Of a DNA stretch of 64,000 nucleotides, positions 26,115 to 34,451 are shown in pieces. The stretch covers positions 1 to 64,000 of the forward strand of contig NZ_BBJT01000016.1 of NCBI RefSeq assembly GCF_000739915.1. The letters are read 5' to 3'. The notes beneath the pieces were generated by a model. The model was not told where the DNA came from. It saw nothing but the letters and a program-made list of their open reading frames with translations, and searched no databases. Position numbers and translations under genes: made by a program. The stretch is from Paenibacillus chitinolyticus NBRC 15660 (GTDB lineage Bacteria; Bacillota; Bacilli; Paenibacillales; NBRC-103111). Numbering within the stretch: the first letter of the stretch is position 1; each line of letters opens with the position of its first letter.

Positions 26115-27101
26115 CTACATAGGCACATAAATTCTTTTCAACGGAATCAACGCCTGCTTCTCCGCCGGCATCTTGTCATACCACTCGTTTATCAGCTCGA
26201 CGATGCCTGCCAAATCCAGCAGCTTGACGCCATTATGCTGCGCCGCGGTCCTGGCTGCCGCCGTAAAACCTCCTGTGGACACGAACAAACAGCTCGCTCC
26301 ATGAGGACTTGCTCCTACGAGCTGCTGCACCTCAGGCCCTCCACTGGTGGCCCGTCTATGCTTGACCTGCACCTTGATAATCGGCTTCTCGAACCCGAAC
26401 GCATCCCGGTGAGCCAGCACATCCACTCCCCCGTCGGGACCTTTCGGGCTTACCTTCGTCTGGTAGCCCATCGCTTGAAGCAGTCCTGCGACCAGCTCCT
26501 GCATCTCCCACGGATCGAGCTTGTCAACCCGATCTTCGATCAGCGACTTGGCCCGTCCCTCAAACTCTTCCGTGTTAAACTCTGCCGCTTCTTCATCTTG
26601 AACGGTGACATTCACAGGTGCAGCTGGCGTTTGGTGAAATAAAGCCAGAATCTCCTCCTGCCAATCGTCTATCCGGAAAACCGTCAATGTGCTGCCTAAA
26701 GAGTACTTGGCTCTTTGCGAAAACAAATCGCGGGGAATTCGTTTGGATTCCCAAGCCACGGAAATCACATTGGGATACAAAGCATTGATATCCGTCCTGT
26801 ATTCCGGCGCCTTGGTCACCGTTCCGAGCAAATACTCCCGGGTTTCTCTGGAATAGGTAATCACCCGATCATTCAGGGCAACCTCATTGTAATATCTCCA
26901 AACCTGTCCCGCCCATGAGAGCCGCGTCCCTGGCTTCTGATCGACATAAACCGAATGAGCGTGTTCAACAAACTTCTCTCTGGATGCAAACTTCCTGGGA
27001 TCTCCTAACTGCGGCCAGCCGATCGAAGCAATTTTATTCGCCTGCCACTCCGGAATTAACTCGTTGTTATCTCCTGCGCGTACCATCCACCATTTGGTCA
27101 T
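26115..27101 (-). CDS. Mrr-like restriction endonuclease
   Basis: 328 residues. The C-terminal half holds the Mrr catalytic core: GPDGGVDVLAHRD (aspartate of the PD motif) followed by IIKVQVKHR (QxK), then a helix-rich end. The N-terminal 160 residues form a separate domain starting MTKWWMVRAGDN, perhaps for recognising modified DNA. It is first in the four-gene operon with the membrane protein and the McrB/McrC-like pair. Confidence 0.82.
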   Translation of the reverse strand: MTKWWMVRAGDNNELIPEWQANKIASIGWPQLGDPRKFASREKFVEHAHSVYVDQKPGTRLSWAGQVWRYYNEVALNDRVITYSRETREYLLGTVTKAPEYRTDINALYPNVISVAWESKRIPRDLFSQRAKYSLGSTLTVFRIDDWQEEILALFHQTPAAPVNVTVQDEEAAEFNTEEFEGRAKSLIEDRVDKLDPWEMQELVAGLLQAMGYQTKVSPKGPDGGVDVLAHRDAFGFEKPIIKVQVKHRRATSGGPEVQQLVGASPHGASCLFVSTGGFTAAARTAAQHNGVKLLDLAGIVELINEWYDKMPAEKQALIPLKRIYVPM

Positions 27102-27271
27102 CTTTATATCCCCCCGTTTGTAAAATGCAGCCTCTCGTGTAACGAACGCTAAGGTTCTTTGCTTAAGAACGGAAATTAGTTCCCGAAGTCAGTAAGCATA
27201 CCTATCTCCTCTTTTTAAACCTATACAGGATTACTTTCGCCGAAATTCCATCCATTCCCTTTAATGGAGAG

Positions 27272-27326
27272 CACAAAACAAAAAAAGCCTAGGTCTCGAT
27301 ACCTATATGGTAAGGAGACAAGGCTT
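27272..27326 (-). terminator. Leftward terminator of the decayed duplicate gene
   Basis: Leftward, AAGCCTTGTCTCC pairs with GAGACCTAGGCTT through a short imperfect stem and is followed by TTTTTTTGTTTTG. It sits just past the degenerate copy of the 90-residue gene and would have ended its transcript. Confidence 0.55.
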
Positions 27327-27329
27327 GAC

Positions 27330-27400
27330 TATAGCCCTTGAGTCGTCGGCCTCGTCTGCAAGCTTATTGTTCAATTTGGAGCTGTTTCGTAAGCAGATCA
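27330..27400 (-). pseudogene. Truncated duplicate of the 90-residue hypothetical gene
   Basis: The stretch with CGGCCTCGTCTGCAAGCTTA and a start codon at 27400 matches the 5' part of the intact minus-strand gene at 28017 (CGGCCTCATCCGCAAGCTTA), and the flanking operator is also duplicated. The rest of the gene is missing and the frame is broken, so this is the remnant of a tandem duplication. Confidence 0.55.
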
Positions 27401-27428
27401 TGAATAAATTACCTTCTGCACCTCAAAC

Positions 27429-27483
27429 TATACGCAATAGCGTGCCAGATAAAGATTTATTATATGTTACGTTTTTGCGTATA
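27429..27483. promoter_or_regulatory. Operator/promoter of first XRE gene
   Basis: TATACGCAA (27429) and TTGCGTATA (27475) are a perfect nine-base inverted pair about 37 bases apart, with an AT-rich TTATTATATG stretch between them as a likely -10. The same arrangement precedes the second XRE gene. Confidence 0.6.
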
Positions 27484-27507
27484 GAAAGGCTTTAAGGAGG
27501 ATTTTTT

Positions 27508-27735
27508 ATGTCTAAGAAAGTTGTAATCAAAATTGGCTCACTCACCAAGAAGAGGGGCATCTCTTTACGAGAACTGTCTCGTTTGTCCGATGTAAGACAT
27601 GCCGCGCTAAGTGAACTTTCCAACGGCAAACGTACCAACATTAACTTCAGTCACATAGAAAGAATCGCCGACGCACTTGGCATCAGCGATATACGGGAAA
27701 TTATTGATTTGGTTGAGACTACTGACAAAGATTGA
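27508..27735 (+). CDS. Small XRE-family regulator, copy 1
   Basis: 75 residues, a single Cro/C1-type helix-turn-helix (ISLRELSRLSDVRHAALSEL, then HIERIADALGI). TTAAGGAGG lies upstream. It is nearly identical to a second copy about 620 bases downstream, differing mainly near residues 10-15 and at the C-terminus. Proteins of this size usually repress their own promoter; the flanking inverted pair fits that. It lies between two defence operons, which it may regulate. Confidence 0.88.
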   Translation: MSKKVVIKIGSLTKKRGISLRELSRLSDVRHAALSELSNGKRTNINFSHIERIADALGISDIREIIDLVETTDKD

Positions 27736-27744
27736 ATCGAAAAT

Positions 27745-28017
27745 TCACTCGCTGTAAAGCTGGGATAAAATCTTGATGCCGTCCTGCACGCCTCTAACGT
27801 AAATCCATTCTTTTTTCATGTACTCTAGGGCCAGTTCCTTGTCCTGCCACTCCCGGAAAAGAATTTGCTGATCGGGTTCAAGAGATTGCATCAATTCTAT
27901 TTCTAAGATACTAAGCTGCTCCGTCATAGGTTGAAAAACCATTGAGGTATCGGCCTCATCCGCAAGCTTATCGAAACGGTGAATTAGAGAGTTGTTACGC
28001 CAGTGAAGTGAGGACAT
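27745..28017 (-). CDS. Hypothetical 90-residue protein divergent from XRE copy 2
   Basis: 90 residues, mostly alpha-helical with many acidic and leucine positions, ending with FREWQDKELALEYMKKEWIY and a GVQDGIKILSQL motif. It weakly resembles DUF6809-type small proteins of Bacillota, but I cannot assign it. It diverges from XRE copy 2, and the paired TATACGCAA/TTGCGTATA sites lie in the shared upstream region, so the XRE protein may control it. Confidence 0.6.
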   Translation of the reverse strand: MSSLHWRNNSLIHRFDKLADEADTSMVFQPMTEQLSILEIELMQSLEPDQQILFREWQDKELALEYMKKEWIYVRGVQDGIKILSQLYSE

Positions 28018-28045
28018 GAATAAAATTACCTCCAGCAGCTCAATT

Positions 28046-28100
28046 TATACGCAATAGCGTACCAGTTCAATTTTTATTATATGTTACGTTTTTGCGTATA
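28046..28100. promoter_or_regulatory. Operator/promoter of second XRE gene
   Basis: TATACGCAA (28046) and TTGCGTATA (28092), with the same spacing and the same intervening TTATTATATG as in the first copy. The site lies between the divergent 90-residue gene and XRE copy 2. Conservation of both half-sites in the duplicated unit supports function. Confidence 0.6.
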
Positions 28101-28124
28101 GCAAGGCTTTAAGGAGAGATTTTT

Positions 28125-28349
28125 ATGTCTAAGAAAATTGTGATAAAGATTCCTGAACTCATCAAAAAAAGAGGCATCTCTTTACGAGAACTGTCCCGTT
28201 TATCTGATATAAGACATGCCGCACTGAGCGAACTTTCCAACGGCAAGCGCACCAACATTAATTTTAGCCACATAGAAAGAATCGCCGACGCACTTGGCAT
28301 CAGCGATATACGGGAGATTATTGATTTGGATTATATAGACGATAAATAA
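28125..28349 (+). CDS. Small XRE-family regulator, copy 2
   Basis: 74 residues and the same helix-turn-helix as copy 1; most of the chain is identical, including the recognition helix, so both would bind the same operators. AAGGAGAG precedes the start. It is followed closely by the convergent DUF2075 gene. Confidence 0.88.
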   Translation: MSKKIVIKIPELIKKRGISLRELSRLSDIRHAALSELSNGKRTNINFSHIERIADALGISDIREIIDLDYIDDK

Positions 28350-28393
28350 ATTGTTTTAAAAAATAACATTATGGATGAAAGGATTCTTAAAAA

Positions 28394-30262
28394 TTATCGT
28401 TGTCCTACAATATTAAGTCTTTGACACAGATATTCCTGTAATTCTTTATTACGACAGTATAGAAAACAACCTTTTATTCCCCTAGATATCAAAACCTTAT
28501 ATATGTTTTTCACTAGGATGCTTAACTTCTCATTATCATACTTAAGGCCTCTCTTACCTACCCTATCTTTGTATTCATCATAATCTGCATATAATTTCAA
28601 TTGTTCTAGGTCAAACTTCAAATCATTTCCTATAATAACTCCCACATAGTCAAATTCTAACCCTTGAGATGTATGAACACATCCAATTTGGTTTATTCCA
28701 TTTTCGTGAATTGCCCATGTATTCGATATAGAACGTGCATTCCATGGCATTTGAAAATTATGTTCTTCGATTATAACATCTGTTACTTCCCCGTTTCCGT
28801 TACCATCTGCTTCTGCGGTCCAATTCCAAGCAAAGCCTGCAAGCAATCGTGCTTTAAAACCCGCCTCGTTCTTGCTCTTAATTATCTCGTACAGCTTATT
28901 TGGTGAGTCCACAATATCAAATTCAAATGAGCGGTGGTCCCATCCATCATAATTTGCGGTTGGCCGAATTTGAAAAACATCATCCACCCAGTTAATAAAT
29001 CCTTCTGCCCCTGAGCAGCGGAATTGTGCAGAAAGTGAATATTTATGAACTTCAGAATGATTCTCTTCAGCTATTCTTCTAATTTCAGCAATTGAACCAA
29101 TATCATCAGGACGGATACGCTGAAAATCATCAATAAAAAATACATTTACTTTAGACGATTTTATGATATCCTCGATTTGGTTGTCTCCCCTATATTGAAA
29201 AGCCCCTTTTCCCTTCAAACGATGAGCTTCATCTACGATTAGGACGTCATAAAAATTTTCAGGAGTGTCATAGAATTGCCCTGATCCTGCAAACAACATT
29301 TTTGTGCGTGTTTTGTTCCTCGCCTTCTGTTTTGTTAAAGTCTCTACCATTACAGTTCTGAAAGAAGCATTCGGAGCAACAAATTTAGCATTAAGCTTAT
29401 GCTTCAACAAACCTCCAAGAGCGTTCATCGAAATAACCGATTTTCCAGTCCCAGGCCCCCCCTGAATAATAATTGTCTTTTTAGTCTCTGTCTCTTTTGC
29501 AAGACTCATAATCGTTTCGTAGGCGACTTTCTGTTCATCTAACAAAACAAACTCTGAATTCCCTGCAAATAAGCCATCTACATGATCGATTAATTTTTTT
29601 GAAGGTCGGATTCTTCCATTCTCAATAAGATAGAGTAGATTTAGTCCATTTCCCTTTCCTACATGTTTACGCAAAAATTCTTGCAGCTTTATTGAGTCGT
29701 TTGCCAAAAATAATGGAGCTTCACGAATAATGTCCTCATACTGACTGGATTGAAGAGGATCCGGATTTATAGTCGGATAGTTATGTAAATACGCGCAAGA
29801 ATAACCGTTAATTTCGTTTGTAAAGATAGCTTCATTCATGTCATTAAGAAATTGTCGGTAAGACCATGCTTGATAAGATGGATGCGGTGTCTCCCTGGTG
29901 TTACCACCAATAAAAGCTTTAACTACATCTTCACGATCAGTAGCTTGTGCGGAGTCCCATTGTTTCAATTCAACAATAATAAAATTATCATTATCGTTAT
30001 CATCCTTACCCGCTACAATAAAATCAATTCGTTTACTCGTAGAAGGAATATTGTACTCAATCAAAATTCCACAATCATCTGCGATATGGGAGTTTCGAAT
30101 AATCCTCTCCATAAATTGCATAGAGTTGTTCCATGCCCTCTTTTCACCTTGGCTAGGTTTCTTGCCCATTCGTTTAACAAATGCGCTCTCAATCTGCTTT
30201 GTAATTTGGTTATTGTCTACAGATTCTCGAAATTTTAAAGCATTACTACTGTAGATAATCAT
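28394..30262 (-). CDS. DUF2075 nuclease-helicase (candidate single-gene defence protein)
   Basis: About 622 residues from ATG 30262, chosen because GGGTGG and TAGGA precede it; an upstream ATG at 30310 lacks a site. The N-terminal part has a PD-(D/E)XK pattern (KRIDFIVAGKD ... IIVELKQW). It is followed by a DUF2075 superfamily-1-like helicase: Walker A IQGGPGTGKSV, Walker B VLIVDEAHRLKG, then FIDDFQRI, AQFRCSG and HTSQGLEFD. This nuclease-plus-helicase layout resembles proteins of the Nhi type that restrict phages; function here is inferred. Confidence 0.8.
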   Translation of the reverse strand: MIIYSSNALKFRESVDNNQITKQIESAFVKRMGKKPSQGEKRAWNNSMQFMERIIRNSHIADDCGILIEYNIPSTSKRIDFIVAGKDDNDNDNFIIVELKQWDSAQATDREDVVKAFIGGNTRETPHPSYQAWSYRQFLNDMNEAIFTNEINGYSCAYLHNYPTINPDPLQSSQYEDIIREAPLFLANDSIKLQEFLRKHVGKGNGLNLLYLIENGRIRPSKKLIDHVDGLFAGNSEFVLLDEQKVAYETIMSLAKETETKKTIIIQGGPGTGKSVISMNALGGLLKHKLNAKFVAPNASFRTVMVETLTKQKARNKTRTKMLFAGSGQFYDTPENFYDVLIVDEAHRLKGKGAFQYRGDNQIEDIIKSSKVNVFFIDDFQRIRPDDIGSIAEIRRIAEENHSEVHKYSLSAQFRCSGAEGFINWVDDVFQIRPTANYDGWDHRSFEFDIVDSPNKLYEIIKSKNEAGFKARLLAGFAWNWTAEADGNGNGEVTDVIIEEHNFQMPWNARSISNTWAIHENGINQIGCVHTSQGLEFDYVGVIIGNDLKFDLEQLKLYADYDEYKDRVGKRGLKYDNEKLSILVKNIYKVLISRGIKGCFLYCRNKELQEYLCQRLNIVGQR

Positions 30263-30307
30263 TGTTCCTACCACCCTTGCACTATTCATTAAAATTATCG
30301 ATATCTT

Positions 30308-30336
30308 CAAAAAAAAACCAAAAGCATTTATTGCTT
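30308..30336 (-). terminator. Weak terminator of the three-gene operon
   Basis: Leftward AAGCA-ATAAA-TGCTT is followed by TTGGTTTTTTTTT. It lies between the end of the 366-residue gene and the start of the DUF2075 gene, so the latter is probably transcribed separately, at least in part. Confidence 0.45.
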
Positions 30337-30352
30337 AAGGTCTACACGTAAT

Positions 30353-31453
30353 TTAATCTTTCATAGGCAATTTCCATTTAAATATTGACAATCTTATTGA
30401 TGGTATAATAACCCATAAAAAAGCTCCTATTAGGGAGATAATTAATACACCAACTATTACAATATACAAATAATAATTATTAACTAAATCCTTTATCCAT
30501 GAAATATTTTTTGAAATTCCAAATAGAAGCAAAATATTGATTGGTGTAATTAAAAGAGAGGCTATTTGTATAGTTTTTTGAGTATTTTCGCCAACTTTAT
30601 TTTTATTGAACCTATTCAAACTTCTATATAGTGTAACTTTTTTTAATAATTTATTGCGTAATACCTCAATCTCACCGATTACAGATTCATCGTAAATTTC
30701 GCTAGTCTCGTAACTAATAAATTCAATTTTCTTATCCTTTTTTACAACAAAAATAATACAGCTATGAATGCTTACTGAATACGCATTAAAAATATCACTC
30801 AACAAAAACTTTTTTAAAACTTGTCCTTGATCATTGGTCAATTCCCTAATATCCATTTCTTTGTTTTTAAAGTATTCCTTAAGAGTTGTTTCATAAATTT
30901 CATTAAATTCTGAAGTCTCTAGATCATCTAAAAAATCAAAGATAATTCTTTTATCATATTTGAATTTACTTAGCTTGTTTGTTAAATGATAATAGAACAT
31001 TTCAAATAATTCATTATCGTTTAATAAATCAAGCCAATAAATATAAAAATCGAAACTAGCCAAGCGTACAAAATTAATTACTTCATCCTCAGGTGTTGCC
31101 ATTTTCGAAAAATTAAGTGAATAACCCTTTATTTTTTCATTATTTTCATAGATAAAAACTTTATTTTCTTGAAGATCATATTCACACTTCAATTTGTTAT
31201 TATATTTAATAAGGCTTTTGTTAATTCCATCAAGAAATGTATTAATCCACTGTATCGAATCCAATATTATTAGATTATCCCGTCTAATAACATAGCCTTT
31301 ATAAATTAATTTTTCTAATTCTAATAATGAAGAATCGTAAGAAAACTTCAGTTTGTAGTCATTTTCAGTGAATTGAAATTGTCCAGTAGTGATATGTCTA
31401 TTGTATACCCCTGCAATTCTAGATAACCATTCATATTCAGAGCCCAGAAGCAT
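30353..31453 (-). CDS. Unknown membrane-anchored protein (third gene of AT-rich operon)
   Basis: 366 residues, family not recognised. A soluble part of about 285 residues rich in Lys, Asn and aromatic residues is followed by two membrane helices (SLLITPINILLLFGI at about 293 and YLYIVIVGVLIISLIGAFLWV at about 330), so the bulk probably faces the cytoplasm and is anchored C-terminally. It overlaps the preceding gene by 17 bases. With two other unknown genes it forms a compact AT-rich operon next to defence genes. Role unknown. Confidence 0.7.
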   Translation of the reverse strand: MLLGSEYEWLSRIAGVYNRHITTGQFQFTENDYKLKFSYDSSLLELEKLIYKGYVIRRDNLIILDSIQWINTFLDGINKSLIKYNNKLKCEYDLQENKVFIYENNEKIKGYSLNFSKMATPEDEVINFVRLASFDFYIYWLDLLNDNELFEMFYYHLTNKLSKFKYDKRIIFDFLDDLETSEFNEIYETTLKEYFKNKEMDIRELTNDQGQVLKKFLLSDIFNAYSVSIHSCIIFVVKKDKKIEFISYETSEIYDESVIGEIEVLRNKLLKKVTLYRSLNRFNKNKVGENTQKTIQIASLLITPINILLLFGISKNISWIKDLVNNYYLYIVIVGVLIISLIGAFLWVIIPSIRLSIFKWKLPMKD

Positions 31454-32831
31454 TTGGAATCATCCTCTGATTAAGATTTAGCGATTTATCAATTTCTATC
31501 ATTAAACTTTTAATATCAGTATTATGGAGACTGTATAACTCTAGTAACGCACCTAGTACATTAATCACTTCTGGTGGATTAAAATCAGTTATGATAGCAA
31601 GATATTTAACTGCTTTATCATCCATTTCTATTTTAATAACACTTGTTGGCACTAATTTAATTTTTGATTTCAAACAAAAGAAGAAAGCATTTTGTATAAC
31701 CTTTACAAATACCCCTGTTACATCCTCATAATGTTTTTTTATAACTCTTTCAACTTCAGCATAACAAGTTTGGACAATAATATCTTTTTGTGATTTTGTA
31801 GTCGTCAGTCTATTATCAGCAAAATCTTGTATATTTTTTTGGTAGTTCTGGTTTAAATAATCATACTCTAGCAGTATACTAAGCTTCTTAATAAAATTAT
31901 CAATATCAAGAACTTCAACGTTACTTACCCTAGTCATTATTTTCCCTTCAAGTCCATCAACAGTCATAGGTTTTATTTCAGTATCAGATATATTTACCTT
32001 AATGGTTGACAAGGGAAATTTATCATAAAAGTACTTAATTTCATCTTGATAAATTAAATCTTGTAGAGCAGCTTTTTGATTTATATCAATATTTACTTTA
32101 AGACGTCCCTCTACCTCAAATTTTAGTCTAGATGGAATTTGTGTATCTTCCAGCAATAATAGTTCTCTTAACGATTGATCACTTAAATGAATAGGTTTAA
32201 GATCTGTTCCAGAATAACTAGAAACATTCCTAATAATGTTGTTTATAAAATTGTATTTATCCTTATCTGAATGAGTGTATTGAGAAAAGTTAGTGAGTAG
32301 AGCGATCTTAGAATTAAGATAAATTCGAATTTCGGTATTTAAAAACTGAATATTTTCGTTCTTTTTATAATAAGAACTTTTTTCACTAGTAAATCGTAAG
32401 TCAACGACGTTTTTATGACCATTAATCTCACTATAGATGAAGAATTCAAGTTGCAATCCATCAATACCAAATGTAACCAAATTTCTTTTTAGTTCATCAA
32501 GTTTTACTTCTACTGAACCGAGATCTAAAGAAGTACCGTAATAGTGAAACACAATAGCATTGAAATCACTTCTAGGAGGAGGAACCATATAAAACCTATC
32601 TTGAATTTGAGTAAGGAAGTTATTATTATTCAATTCATCTAATTCCTCAAAGATATTAAAAAGAAAGGATGGAAATTCATCATTAGATTTTGGATATAAC
32701 TCTGTCCATCTTTTTGTCAGAGCAAATTCGTATAACTCTTCAAGATATGTGTCGGTTAGAGCATTCAACATTTCCCATACTGTATATTCACCATTTCTAG
32801 TGAAGAAAAGTTTACGTTCTTTCATACTCAT
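31437..32831 (-). CDS. Unknown soluble protein (second gene of AT-rich operon)
   Basis: 464 residues with no recognised domain and no membrane segments. The start is supported by AAAGGAG nine bases before ATG 32831. Mixed alpha/beta, with a beta-rich middle (LGSVEVKLDELKRNLVTFGI; RLKFEVEGRLKVNIDI) and helical end. It is 30 bases downstream of the histone-fold-like gene and overlaps the membrane protein gene, so the three products are probably made together and may form a complex. Confidence 0.7.
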   Translation of the reverse strand: MSMKERKLFFTRNGEYTVWEMLNALTDTYLEELYEFALTKRWTELYPKSNDEFPSFLFNIFEELDELNNNNFLTQIQDRFYMVPPPRSDFNAIVFHYYGTSLDLGSVEVKLDELKRNLVTFGIDGLQLEFFIYSEINGHKNVVDLRFTSEKSSYYKKNENIQFLNTEIRIYLNSKIALLTNFSQYTHSDKDKYNFINNIIRNVSSYSGTDLKPIHLSDQSLRELLLLEDTQIPSRLKFEVEGRLKVNIDINQKAALQDLIYQDEIKYFYDKFPLSTIKVNISDTEIKPMTVDGLEGKIMTRVSNVEVLDIDNFIKKLSILLEYDYLNQNYQKNIQDFADNRLTTTKSQKDIIVQTCYAEVERVIKKHYEDVTGVFVKVIQNAFFFCLKSKIKLVPTSVIKIEMDDKAVKYLAIITDFNPPEVINVLGALLELYSLHNTDIKSLMIEIDKSLNLNQRMIPNASGL

Positions 32832-32861
32832 GAAGTTTGTCTCCTTTTAATTTTTGCCTAA

Positions 32862-33350
32862 TTAATCAGTAGAATCTGTTACTTCATGTTCATTAATTAT
32901 CTCTCTTTCAAATAAATTCACGTAATCAGTTGCCTTAGAAATTGAAGTGCTCCCACTTAATAAGTGTAACCGACCTTTCAGCTCTTCTAACTCCAACAAA
33001 ACTCTGTTTAAAGAATCTGATTTTCCTACCATATTATTCAATGCCTCGCTGGTTATTACAGGCGATATTACTGTTTTATTTTTATTTTTAAGAACTTCTA
33101 AAATTTCGTAACTAAGCATAACAGTTAAAAACTTCATAGCATTTTGCATTCCATTAATACCCTTTTTACCAATCATAACATTTTGACCCTCATGCTTAGC
33201 AACACTTCTAACTAAATCTCTTAATCTGTTACCATATAATAGACTAGCAATTGTATCCTGAATATCTTCTTCTTCATCCAACGTTGCGCTTTCCTTGAGT
33301 AACTCATTATCTTCTTCTTTAAAATCCTCATTCAATTTATTATCACTCAT
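32862..33350 (-). CDS. Small acidic protein with a histone-fold-like core (first gene of AT-rich operon)
   Basis: 162 residues. The first 35 residues are very acidic. Residues about 42-110 (RDLVRSVAKHEG..., then AMKFLTVMLSYEILEVLKNK, then NKTVISPVITSEALNNMV) follow the helix-strand-long helix-strand-helix pattern of a histone fold, including the short basic loop and the T-V-x3-I-x3-AL ending seen in archaeal histones and TAF-like proteins. A C-terminal helix follows. The fold call is my inference from the pattern only. GGAAGGA precedes the ATG. Confidence 0.6.
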   Translation of the reverse strand: MSDNKLNEDFKEEDNELLKESATLDEEEDIQDTIASLLYGNRLRDLVRSVAKHEGQNVMIGKKGINGMQNAMKFLTVMLSYEILEVLKNKNKTVISPVITSEALNNMVGKSDSLNRVLLELEELKGRLHLLSGSTSISKATDYVNLFEREIINEHEVTDSTD

Positions 33351-33575
33351 ATATTATCCTTCCCATCTTTTTAAAATGGTTAATAAGAACTATTTACATT
33401 TAAATTTTAACATAATTTTGAAGAGTTTAACAGGAATATTGTTCATATTATGTAATGTTGGCCTGTATTTAAGAACCTTTAATTTTCATGACATACAAAT
33501 AGATCCATCAATAACGATGGACCTATTAAATAAAGTTTAATCTTTTATACTCTCATTTGTGTACTGTCTCTTCCC

Positions 33576-34436
33576 CTACCGCCGTCCCCCCACCGCCCCC
33601 ACAACCCCATACCGAGCCAAAAGCTTACGCCCCAGCAGCGCCACGGCGCGATCCGTTATGAAACCCATCAGTCCCAGGCAGATCAGCCCCACGAAAATCC
33701 AGTCCGTACGGAAGAACAGTCGCGAGTTCCAGATGAGATAGCCGACGCCCTCGTTGGAGGCGATCATTTCGGCGCCAATGATGGCCATAAAGGAGGTGCC
33801 CATGGCGAGGCGGATGCCTGTGAACATGTACGGCACGGTTGCCGGGATGATGACGTGCAGGACGATCTGCCATTCGGAGGCGCCCATGCTGCGGGCGGAG
33901 CGGATTTTGTCCTCCTCCACGGCAAGCACGCCGGTCAAGGTGTTGAGCACGACGATGAAGAAAGTGGCGTACAGGATGAGCACGACTTTCGATGTCTCCC
34001 CGATGCCAAACCAGACGAGGAAAAGTGTAATAAACGCGATCGGCGGAATGAAGCGGATGAAGTTCAGGAACGGCTCCGCAAAAGCGCGGATGGCGCCGAC
34101 TTTGCCGATGACGAGGCCGACCGGGATGGCGATCAGGCTGCCGAGGGTCCAGCCGAGCAGGACGCGGTATGAGCTGATGCCGATGTACTGCAGCAGGGTG
34201 CCTTCGGCGAGCAGCTCGTATCCGCCCTCGGCGGTCAGGATCGGGCCGGGCAGGATTTCCGGACCGTAGACGAGCGACAGCCCGTGCCACAGAAGCAGTC
34301 CCGCGATCCAGAAGACGAGGGTGAGCAGCGTTTTTTTGAACCAAGGCTTGCGGATAAGCGGTTTCCGGACGGAAGCAGCCGTAATGGGCGGCTTGGTCGT
34401 GATTGGTTTTTTTGCCGTAATGGCGTTCGTGTTCAT
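33576..34436 (-). CDS. ABC transporter permease, SsuC/TauC-like
   Basis: 286 residues with six predicted membrane segments and the EAA-type coupling loop (MGASEWQIVLHVIIPATVP) that contacts the ATPase. The Arg/Lys/Pro-rich N-terminus is cytoplasmic. It forms the last gene of a locus with a sulfonate/nitrate/taurine-type ATPase and a binding lipoprotein and would import a sulfonate or related ester across the membrane. The gene sits at the sharp boundary where AT-rich defence DNA gives way to GC-rich sequence. Confidence 0.88.
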   Translation of the reverse strand: MNTNAITAKKPITTKPPITAASVRKPLIRKPWFKKTLLTLVFWIAGLLLWHGLSLVYGPEILPGPILTAEGGYELLAEGTLLQYIGISSYRVLLGWTLGSLIAIPVGLVIGKVGAIRAFAEPFLNFIRFIPPIAFITLFLVWFGIGETSKVVLILYATFFIVVLNTLTGVLAVEEDKIRSARSMGASEWQIVLHVIIPATVPYMFTGIRLAMGTSFMAIIGAEMIASNEGVGYLIWNSRLFFRTDWIFVGLICLGLMGFITDRAVALLGRKLLARYGVVGAVGGRR

Positions 34437-34451
34437 GTCGGCTTCCCCTCC

